DNA of 64,000 nucleotides from Cruorifilaria tuberocauda. Lineage: Eukaryota > Nematoda > Chromadorea > Rhabditida > Onchocercidae. Made by a program: the position numbers and the translations under genes. The stretch is taken from contig JABVXU010000001.1 of the NCBI GenBank assembly GCA_013365365.1, forward strand, positions 434,001 to 498,000. The letters are read 5' to 3'. This document shows positions 53,970-64,000 of the stretch, in pieces (positions within the stretch are counted from its first letter, which is position 1; every line of letters begins with the position of its first letter). The notes beneath the pieces were generated by a model that was not told the origin of the DNA, made no database searches, and saw nothing but the letters and a program-made list of their open reading frames with translations.

Positions 53970-56900
53970 CTACTTTTTTGTAATTTCATTATAAAATTCT
54001 GCAGGCATAAGCGTTAATGTAACAGTCATTGGCGCACCATCCAAGCACGATTTCATTGCTTTATTCTGAAGTGAGAACCAGCAAAAATAGTGCAGGTTAA
54101 CAAGAAAGAGAAAAATATTCTCTTTTAACTATAATCAAAATATTAAGGGAATTATTAATATTTCAGTTGTACTGACACGTTAATTCCGATCATTATAAGC
54201 TTTTTTATACAAAATTTACAATTCTCTGTTTATTCGCCTGTTCCTGCCAATCATAACAGGCTAAAGCTCATTTTTCACCATTAAATTTATAAGGTAATGA
54301 CTTTATCACCTATTCTTCTTGAACAAATTAAAATTTTTTATATCTTAATTGAATTTTATCAATAACCTTAAAAGCCATAACATTTCGTCCATCAACTTCA
54401 ACAATTCGTTGATTGATAAGCAATCCATTGCGACTGGCGCTTGTTTCTTGCATTACTGCAGTGATAAGGTTATCTTTAAATGAGAATCCTAACAAACCAG
54501 CTGCATCTTTGTGTAACGTTATCGTCCTGGCTAAAGGTCTAAAATAAAATGCAAAAATGGTTTAAAATTTCCTAATAAATATATTTTTTGATCTAATATT
54601 TTTTGAAAAAATTTTAAAACTATCTTATTTGATCAAACAAATTATGAATAATTTTATTGTAATAAAAAAGCAACATTCACTTAAGCATCTTCTACTTTTT
54701 AATTTATAAATTCAGGACCAGTGGGATTATTTAGGACGCATCTTATGATTATGATTAAGTCACCGAACATTTCCAAAACGTCATATATTCATGTAATAAA
54801 TTAGGCATAATTAATTACTAGTTAGCTTCTTGTTCCCAACGAAAACTTCAACGATTCTGTTTTTGATGTTTTGAAAGTGAGGCCCTGTAATTAGTTAGGT
54901 ATCGCATTAGCAGTTATCCTTTCGACATTGCCTCACTAAGTTATTAGGTCGCTAGTCCTAGTTATTGCATTTTCATATCCCCCACACTTTCTATAACAAC
55001 TACATTGCATATTCTTCATCAGAATGAACTATTTTTGTATACTACTTACTTGTTCCTCAAACAGTAGTATTTCCATGCCTTAGTCGTTTTTGTGGATTTT
55101 CTATAAAACAGTAAAAAACGACTAACAGTCTGTTAATCAGTCTATATAATAGGCGTTTTGTAGAGACAGTTGTTTAATTGCGAATATTTAGCCTTAAATA
55201 TGTAAATCTATTAAGCACCTATAGCATCCCTTTTATGTTGCCAACAACGCTACAAAAATGCAAAAATAATTAAGTAAGTTTCATCTCAGTATAAATCTCA
55301 AATTTTTTGAAATATCTGGCATTCTTATCAGAATAGATGATCTGTAGAATATAAAATCATTCGAAATAATTAGCTATCAAAAGATAACAATTATTCGAGG
55401 AAGAAAAGAAGAACAATGCTCTGTAATATTAAATTTAAAAATTATCATTTATTAAATTGAATGCTACTGAAAATCATTAAGCTTTTGAAAGAATTTCATT
55501 TCCAAAATTTCAATTATTATTCCTCTTTCCTATTTTTTGAAAAGAACAACTTTTTGCAAGTCAAAGTAATAATTCATACCTATCTCTGAGCATAAGAATA
55601 ATTTCATGTTTGGATTTCTTCATAATATTCATCACCTAAAAATATAAGATTTATTATAAGATAAAATTAATTTCTAATATATTATAAATCTCAAGAAAAA
55701 ATATAATAAAAAGAAGATAACAAACTTTTTGCCCGGTCATTCCAAGCACTTCGCTGCCATTTAAATTAAGCAACTGATCACCAAATCGGATACCGGCAGC
55801 TGCAGCCGGAGAACCTTCCGCTACTAATTGAACAAAGATACCCTAGAATTGGACAAAATGATGTTCTCAACAATTTTTCTAATATCTAGAATAGAAATTG
55901 CAAAATCCTTTTATGCAGATTTCATTTAATAATTGAAAATTTGTAAGAAAAAAGTTTGGATTACTAACGCCAAGAAATGAGTTTGCGTCGAAAGTTTCGT
56001 AACTACTTTTTAATTTTATTTGCAATTAATTGTTTCAGATTTAAAACGCTTGGGAAATATCACTGAAACGATTAACAAATATCAAAGTACATTTTGGTCA
56101 ATTGCTTCACTATCAAAAGAGAAAAGCTAAGCAATAATATCAAACTGGATGAGCATACCTGATTGATGGCCCGCATTCTCAATCCATACTTCTTACCTTT
56201 GATACGATTAAGGATCACTTTACGAACACCATGTGTAAGATTAGCCTTAGCGAGACCGGAACATTGCGACGTTATCGGTGCGACAATGGATTCATTCTCT
56301 AGTAAGGTTAACTTGTTTGACAAATGCGGTTGAACCGTTACTGATTGTGGAAGATGGGAATAGGCAAGACGCATTGTTGTTATTTCTTGTAATTGTGGAG
56401 ATGGTTTCTAGAAAAATTTACGAAACTTTTAAATTAAATTTTGTTAACTTTCAAAGAGATTTTATCAAATTTGATTGATTCAGAACATTAAAAAAAACTA
56501 AATGATAGAAAAAGATTAATCACTGACATCGCCTAAAGTACTATTTAATTCCGTTATTGAGTAAAAATTTCAGTCTGTGATCAATATTGAATGAAATCAA
56601 TAGAAAAAAGTTTGAAGCTTACAAGTATAGACGGATGCTCCGGTTTGGTGACACTTTCATAGTAAGATGGAAGCGACGGATATTCTAACATTTCCGGTGG
56701 AACTACAATTTTTGGAAAAGAAAACATTGGATCTTTCTACATGGTTCTTTTTTTGTCATTTACTTTCAAATAGACTGAAATGCTTATAATTTTACGACTT
56801 AATAAGTGTTGATTAGTGCCTAGAAGTAATTATTATTATTAAATTATTAGAAAAAAATTTTCCACGTTTTGATGACAACTGTATCTTAAACTCTTAAAAT

Positions 56901-59394
56901 GAAGCGAATATCTTCTTCCTATGTATGCTAAGATTAAATAAAAAGTTATTTCGTCTTTCAGTTTAAAATATTCAAAACAACAAAGATCATTATCAGTTAA
57001 AATCTCTACAGACTAAAAAATGCTTTGCGAATAAAGTGTTTCTGTGTTTCAGTTTTTTGATATCGCTTTCTGTCCTTCTTGAATGATTTATGAACATATA
57101 GCTTAAGAATATATTTCTAAAAGTATCACTTATTTCCCTTCAAAAATTGAAAATTTTCCTTAAATTTGGTGAAACAAATACAAAAGTATATTGTATGATT
57201 AGAAATACAAAAACTTAATATATAACGCTGATTAGATTTTTCTGCAAAACATGCAAATAACTTCATCAAATATCTCTAATAAAACGATCATCAACAATTA
57301 GATTAAACTTTGAAAACAATGACTTTCAATATAATTATCTGCTTGTGTAATACTTATCGTTAACTCTATTATCTTTACTCACGACCCTCAAAAGTAAATT
57401 AAATCTTGCGATATTCGAAGATTTAATCTAAGAAATCAAGAAAGCAACGACTATCAAAATTTGAGATTAAAAAATTGAACCTGCCGATTTGGTGTTCTCA
57501 TCGATTGCTTCGTAAATTTGTCCTGCTGAAACTCTAATTAATTAAGTTCTAAATCAAAAATGATTTTATTTTTATTGTCCCATTTTTTGTTTAATTTTGC
57601 AGTATTATAATTTTTAAAAATATAACTTCGCTGTGGCGGCCGTCGATTTTTATGTTATTTCCATTTTACGATCTAAGATTTTTGTAGAATACAATTATCA
57701 TAAAATCAATTCAGTGGTTTATAACAGTAAACGATAAAATAAGCTCTTTTATTCCTACGATTTAACTATATTTTACGTTTACCAAATAATGCAAAACAAA
57801 AAATCGGTCCTCAACCAATAATAAAATCATTTGTAATTTGAAGTGACCTTAATGTAATATAAGTGCTGAACTGTGAATAATAATTATCATTTATAAAAGT
57901 TGTCATCATTTTTACGTAAAATAGCGTGATAACAATATCATTGATATTTTTTATAACAAATTTGAATAGTTAATTATCAGTGAATATGTCAGCATAATAA
58001 CGACTGTTAAATAACCTAAAATAGTGATTTTAGTTTATTTAATTATATTGAATCGCTTTCTTAAAATATTTAAGAAATCACTTTTCTTTGCTTCTGAATA
58101 TGAAAATGAATGGACTAATCTTTGGTCCTTGATTTTTTTTTCGTGAAATTATATTAAACTAGTAACTCTGACATTTTAATTAGCGGAAGACTACCATCGA
58201 TTAAAGCTGAGTTAAGAACGTAATTTGAAACAACTGTTCAATGTGCAATTGAATAGATATTTTATAATGGTAATTAAGGCTACTAAGGTATATGCAATTA
58301 TAATTATACAGATCATTCCAATCAAGATTCTCCAAATTATCACTGCAATCTTATCATTTTGTTTTATCAATTTAAATTCAAATCTCTGAATTTGAAGCAT
58401 AAAATTATTCATGAGATAGTAACGGATATTGAATTACTCACGGATGGTAGAAGTTGATTCATAGAGAGGAGCGGATGGTTCTGCGCACGTACGGAATGGC
58501 GGAACATCGTGACCGGAATAGCTTCCATTTTTCTGAGAAATCAATATTATTCCATATCAAGATTTTGAAATTAAATTTGGCAAAACTTGCAATTTTTTTG
58601 AAGTGAATAACTGAACTAATTATTGGATATTGGATGTAATTTTTGAACCAATCTCGCCGACAGTAGTCATATACGAGCTTTAGACTGGCAATTATCTGAT
58701 CTGTCGTATATTAGAGAATTGGAATCGAAGTGAAGATATTTACGGCGATATAAATTCTTGGCTACTGGTATATTTATGAATACAATCGTTCATTCGCTAA
58801 TTTACTATTTTCATCAGTTTTTTTACAAAAAGCTTCAGGAACTTATATATATATACATATATCAGTTGATCAAATTTTTGAATGATACTTTGTAGATGGT
58901 ACTATAAGATTTTTAACTCTATAGTTTATTTATTAGGGAACGAAGGAATTCGAGATTGCAATGTGAATGTCTTCGAATTGATGAAACAAATTAGAACAGA
59001 AACAGGCATCTGATAAGAGCAACAATTATAAATCAGAAGAGGAATTCCGTTCACTCCATTAGTTTTCGTTTTTAATTAAAAATATTTTGAAAGAAGAAAT
59101 TTTTAGAATTGTTACCATATTTGTTAAAAATTTTTTTGTAATCAGTACGAAGAAATTTCGAAAATAATCCAAACTAATTAAAGATGTTAGATCCTTTCGC
59201 TTCATTTCATAGTGTTCGTAAATTGATAATTCATTGTACCCAACCGATGGTTGTACTTTGATAGATGTAATCATAATATATAGATGTTCACAGTTGTGAA
59301 TTTTGAAATATTTGAGAAAGGGAATTAAAAACATTGTTACCTGATGCTGATATTGGTCAACTAATAAATCTTCGAGAGTTGGATACAATGGCAT
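53970..59394 (-). CDS. syntenin (tandem PDZ adaptor)
   Basis: Syntenin/SDCBP homologue: tandem PDZ adaptor that binds syndecan tails, PIP2 and ALIX and acts in endosomal trafficking and exosome formation. Nine exons: 59341-59394, 58442-58532, 57481-57525, 56623-56702, 56159-56407, 55726-55842, 55580-55635, 54367-54538 and 53970-54065 (960 nt, 319 residues; human 298). Seen: N-terminus MPLYPTLEDLLVDQYQHQ with an LYPxL ALIX-binding motif, a second YPSLPSYYES, PDZ1 (HGVRKVILNRIKGKKYGLRM ... GIRFGDQLLNLNGSEV), the linker RDRPLARTITLHKD, and PDZ2 (GLLGFSFKDNLITAVM ... GLLINQRIVEVDGRNVMAF) ending LTLMPAEFYNEITKK. An acceptor three bases before the ATG (TTGCAG|GAA ATG) suggests trans-splicing or a 5' UTR intron. 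Introns are 0.8-1.0 kb at both ends. Confidence 0.93.
55080..55125. repeat. 12-bp perfect inverted repeat in a syntenin intron
   Basis: TTAGTCGTTTTT at 55080-55091 and its complement at 55114-55125 with a 22-base spacer. It sits inside the 1-kb intron 54539-55579, whose central part (54690-55020) is less AT-rich than the edges; it may mark a small inserted element. Confidence 0.5.
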
Positions 59395-62300
59395 TTCCTG
59401 CAAGTAAACTAAAATGTGATAAATATTTATGTTCCCAGAATATTCTAGAGTAGTTCTCCACATTCGGTTAAACTATAAAGTAACGAAAAAGATATTGGAG
59501 AAAAAATTTTTCGACTTTATCGATAATTTAAATGTCTTAAGGAATAACTGGTTGAAGAAATCTCTAAACTCCTTCCCCAAAAAACCTGGTAATTCTAAAG
59601 AGAAGCAAACACTTACTTATCAAATGAATAAACTTTCCACTTTGACCTTTGTGATCATTTAAATTACTACGTAGTTATTTCAATTTAAGCACTGATTCGC
59701 CTTTTGTATCATTTCCAAAAGAACTTAGAAAAGCATCCCAATGAAAAGAAAAACTGTTGGAAAACGTAGATTCCAACTTTGAGATATGTCAATTTTGAAC
59801 GGTTTTTTGAAAAATACTAAAATTTGGAATTGACTTTGAGAAAACTTTAAGGCAGCAACTTTTCACAGAGTATTGATAGCAGAAGTAATGAAATGAGACA
59901 AAAGAGAGGATGCGGTCAGTTCGACTGTTAAGTAAAGGGTTGGAAGAAATTGTTGGGTAGTGTGAAGCTGTGGTGAGGCGGGACTGACCGATCGACTGAC
60001 TAACTGATTGGTTGATTGACTGCCGGAGTGGATGCTCGGATGCCGAACAGGGAACGACTCATTCGGAATTATTCGGCTCGTGGATAGACGAGCAAGATGG
60101 ACAGAGAATGAATGGGTGAGTGCGAGCAGGAGAAGGGCTGGATGGACATGGAAGGCATGAGTGATCACGCATCCTTTATCATTCATAAAACTATTTATGG
60201 AATAAAGGCCTTTCGAGAACTGAACTGCACGTGGCTCTCACGGCTCCAGATAGAGTGACAAACTGTACTATTAACTTATCAGAAATCGCAAACTAGAAGG
60301 AAGAATCGTTGTGACTCTGCAGCCATCGTATCACTCGATCTTCAATTTTTAGAATGAATTTCTGAAAAGAGAGAGATCATGCAGAGATACATTCAGAATA
60401 TTCTCTCTTCGATTATTTTCGAACATTGTTAAATTCAGTTTAATTAAGAAATAGTTTTTGATTGGAATAAGACTAGAATTATGAACATAAAATGGGATCA
60501 GAATTCATTTTCATTCCTAAGAAAAAAATCGATAGGATAAATGAGAAATGAAGTGGCACTGATCGCCAGTGTACAAATAACTGGAAAATGATGTGTGCAT
60601 TTTGATCCGTCAAACGATTACCGAGTGAAAACGACGATGGCAACGTTGACAGCAACGCCTCTCCCAACACGGAGAATTGAACGTTACACGTTGAAGGGAC
60701 AGTATTTCAATGACAATTCACAGTATCAATTGTTTTCGCTTCATAGTGGAATTATTTCAGCCTTTTGAAAGCGTGATATTTCCAGCCATTTGATTTGTGA
60801 TCGTTTTTTGGACTATAAATTTGAAAATAATCTCATTCATTACCATCTGACGATACAAAGCAAATTTCCATTGCAACATTTTGATCCTTTAATCCTTTGA
60901 AAATACTGGACATCAATGTGAATTGCTTTCCCTTATTATCTAGTAGCTTAGCGTATAGTATATTCATTGCTATGATTTAATATCTATTTGACAAAGTAAT
61001 TTTCTAGGAAAATGAACCTTTTAAATGGATTGATAATTGGACAAAGTGATCTTATAATTGATATTATTTAAATAAATTCGATAAGATTGCAAGGCAATCG
61101 TGCAATTGCAATTATTATCACTGTTGCAGCAAGCAAGAATTGCAGAACAGTTTTCAATTAAACTGTCCATTATTCAGACAAAGTGCACTTTTAACGTCTC
61201 TTTATAAATAATGCAAATCATTTAAAGCATTAAAAGTTAGATATATTGAACGGAAAATCATACTTTTCACAAATCGATTCACGCGAAATAAAAAATAAAA
61301 ATATTCATCAATATTTAATTTTTACTTTTACAAATAAAATTTAATTATTAAATATATCATCCATTAATTTTTCAAGCATCTTCTGTTTACAATCGCTTTA
61401 GTATAAATCTGTTATAGGCAAGTAGTTTCATATAACTCTATCATCGATAAGCTTCATAATTGACATCTCTCTGAATGTAAGATAAATTTACTAAATAAGT
61501 AATCCAAGCATCTATAAATTTCAGCTTTGAAATATGAAAACATTTGTATTATTCTAATTTTGGGAAGATAATATGATAAAGCACTATTAATTACCAATAT
61601 ATCAGTTTTGCAAGAAGCAAGAACATATTGATTTAGCTAGCATTGTAGTTTCAGTGTTAACGTATCCTGTCAACATTCTTTTTGTGTGCTAGTTTATTTG
61701 TTTGTAAGATTTTCATCTGTATGAAAAAAGGGAATGCAACTGAAAGCTTGTATTCTTTAAAATGCCCTATAAAACTCTACTTTTAGTGATCTATTTGTGT
61801 TATTTCTTATCTTCTTCCCTTTCATGATTATGAATGTTGTAATAAGATACCCTTCATTATCATAATTCTCTCTAATCTGTAATTGTCAAGATACATTATC
61901 CGAAAATTTCAGTAACGATCGTGAAAATAATTTTGAAGAATTGATTATTTAATTCCACACTTAAAATATTTGTAGTACTTGCATCAGAGAAAAAATATTT
62001 TCAATTAAAGTTAGTACTCATGATAGCTTCTCAATCAAACCTTATTCATTCAATAAATGCACCTAACGAGTGGATGACATTTTATTTTTATTTTTATTTT
62101 TTCTCGAGACATTTTATTTTTGTAAACGATCAAAATAATTAGAAGAAAGTTATTGAACAGTTGTTGAACAGTTTTTTCTTAAAATTTCAGTCAGTACTGA
62201 TCTCTTTCTTTGAATTTTCTAAGTATGAGATAAACTTATTCATAACTCTTCAGCGCCGCACATGTACGTATTTTGATGAAATAAAATAGACATAAATAAC

Positions 62301-63574
62301 TCGATTTTGTATGGGACTCCTTTGAATCTCGGCTCACATCTACTATCGCTTGCTATGTTTATATTTTCAATTGTTTTTCTTAAATTGCTTTGTTCCTACT
62401 TTCGTCTATTATTTTTTCCTTAATTATTCTTGCTTATTTGAGTTTTTTGCATATTTTAAACGTTACAGAATAACTTTGTTCTAATTTTAATTTACTAAAT
62501 CATTTAATAATTTCAGCAAAGTGGACTTCATTCAAAGAGATTGAATTAGTTTCCTACTACATTTTTTTGTTAATATGCAGTACAAAATAATAAACAATAC
62601 AAAACATAGTCAATGCTTGAAATCAAATTATTATAGCAGAAATACATCAAACTGAGAATTAGTAAATTAAAAACGATGATCTGAAACAGAAACCATCCTA
62701 CCTTCAAGAAAAAGCAACGAGAGAAACCATCATTCCCGAATACTAGAAATGTCAGACTGTTGGATGCACTTCAGCTATAATAACTAGAACATTAACTATG
62801 TTTTGTATCGTTTATTGTTTTACTATTGCATATTCACGTCGAAACATTATAAAGGTAATTCAATCCTTTTTAAGCAAAGTTTCGCGACTAAAATTACTAA
62901 AGAATAATTCGGTAAATTAGAACAAAGTTTATTCTATAACTTTCAACACAAAAAATTGAGAAAAACAAGGATAATCAAAGGAAAAAAGATAAAGAAGTAA
63001 GAATAAAAAAAAAAATCGGAAATGTAGAGTATTTATATCCACGGTATATACACGTACAACAAGGGTAGCAGATGTAGGAGGAGATTCAAAAGCATACTTT
63101 CAAACAAGACTAAATCGTTTAAAATTAATTCATTCTTCATTCTTTATTTTCAACTTCCTTTTGCTCAATTTTGAAAAAACAAGAAATCGAAAAATGAAAT
63201 GAAATCAACAATGAATTTCATATAAAAGGAAGTTAAAAAGAAGAACGAAATTATTACACAATGCAAGACGTTAAAAACAAAAGAGTTCTCGAAGTCTTTC
63301 AAATTTAATTCCTCTTTATTTGTTAATACAGAGTTGATATAATGAACTGAAGCAAGGGACATATCCGTTACTCGTCAAGACAGAAAAAGCATGAAGATCA
63401 AAAACTGATGCTAGAAGTGAAGGATATAAACAAAGTTTTTTAATTTTTGATTCTCTGTCAAACAATTGCAATTTGTGATTGATGTACACAAAATTATTAA
63501 AGAAGTTCCAGAATAAAAAATCAGCCACCCATAATCTGAAATACAAAACATTTGCATTCTAAAAACACGAAGCA
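59395..63574. other. intergenic region upstream of syntenin
   Basis: About 4.2 kb. The part 59880-60320 and the patch 60590-60690 are richer in G and C than the rest and may hold syntenin promoter or 5' UTR exon sequence. A 43-codon plus-strand open frame starts at 60637 (MATLTATPLPTRR...), but no continuation was found. The remainder (60.8-63.5 kb) is very AT-rich with nothing recognisable. Confidence 0.4.
59982..60022. repeat. degenerate GACT/GATT tetranucleotide repeat
   Basis: About ten units of GACT, GATT or similar (GACTGACCGATCGACTGACT ...) in the GC-richer patch upstream of syntenin. Confidence 0.55.
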
Positions 63575-64000
63575 TCAAATGTCGAATTTTTTCGACAGTT
63601 CCGAACTGTGATAAATTTCGAAACCCGTGAATGCTATTTGTTTACCCATCGATGAATCTTTGTCAATGTCTGAAATAAAAAAAATGCAGCCATTTACAAA
63701 ATATTTTGAATAAGTTTAAATACCTGGAAAAATAAAAAAAATTGAGAAATGCATATAGTTCACTTTTTGTTGTGGTTAAGCTAAAAAACACAACAAATCA
63801 CTATACTTATATTCGTAATCATGCAGTGACATTGATTTTGATAAAAGAATTCCGTGTCTGAATATAATTTACCGGTTAAATAAATCATGGCGCATTTTCG
63901 ATTCGCATTCGCTGTATGACTCAGGCATTTCAGCAATATATTCGCATCATGCTTATTTGTATCGCATTCATGTGGTTTCATTGTTTGTATCACTTTCAAA
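63575..64000 (-). CDS. 3' end of an uncharacterised protein gene
   Basis: Two terminal exons of a minus-strand gene whose 5' part lies beyond the window: 63873 to at least 64000, and 63575-63669. The first is open throughout and ends ACCG|GTAAAT; the second begins after TATTTCAG and joins in phase 1, giving ...MIYLTDIDKDSSMGKQIAF, then TGFEIYHSSELSKKFDI and stop. The visible part is about 70 residues with five cysteines or fewer (ECDTNK, LKCLSH, RKCAMI). I do not recognise the family. Matching splice phase and the protein-like second exon are the only support, so the model is moderate in confidence. Confidence 0.5.

Overview
The window looks like nuclear DNA of a parasitic nematode, most likely a filarial or other spirurid species. 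It is AT-rich. The genes have many short exons separated by introns of roughly 70-1400 bases, longer than in Caenorhabditis. Splice acceptors are pyrimidine-rich and often sit a few bases upstream of start codons, as expected with spliced-leader trans-splicing. The gene set includes two nematode neuronal markers: an ODR-3-type G-alpha and an RLRY/RLRF-amide (flp-34/NPF-like) neuropeptide. The species call is inference. The gene models below were built by hand from splice sites and reading phase; in every complete model the exon lengths sum to a whole number of codons.

Layout. 1-1166 (+): last two exons of a cytosolic sulfotransferase. 1.3-9.6 kb: AT-rich intergenic DNA with one possible sulfotransferase relic. 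9.7-13.95 kb (+): odr-3. 14.6-20.7 kb (-): an SDE2 homologue followed by an RSL1D1-like ribosome-biogenesis gene, probably an operon. 22.5-24.6 kb (+): proline-rich single CCCH-finger protein. 25.7-28.6 kb (+): MSP1/ATAD1 AAA ATPase. 28.9-42.4 kb (-): rbm-25 (RRM, RE/SR, PWI) followed by pri-2 (primase large subunit). 42.9-45.0 kb (+): KRR1, divergent from rbm-25. 45-50.6 kb: intergenic, with a foldback repeat and a 2 x 62 bp tandem repeat. 50.7-52.6 kb (+): flp-34/NPF-like precursor. 54-59.4 kb (-): syntenin. 59.4-63.6 kb: intergenic. 63.6 kb to the end (-): 3' end of an uncharacterised gene.

Functionally this is a mixed housekeeping neighbourhood with two dispersed neuronal genes. The housekeeping set covers pre-mRNA splicing (rbm-25, SDE2), ribosome assembly (KRR1, RSL1D1-like), DNA replication (pri-2, SDE2) and mitochondrial/peroxisomal protein extraction (MSP1). 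No mobile element, CRISPR array, tRNA or rRNA was recognised. The most striking feature is the neuropeptide gene: its second peptide is completed only by splicing across a phase-2 intron in the penultimate Arg codon into a 10-nt final exon that encodes the end of that Arg, then Phe, Gly and stop. That is the signature gene structure of the NPY/NPF superfamily.
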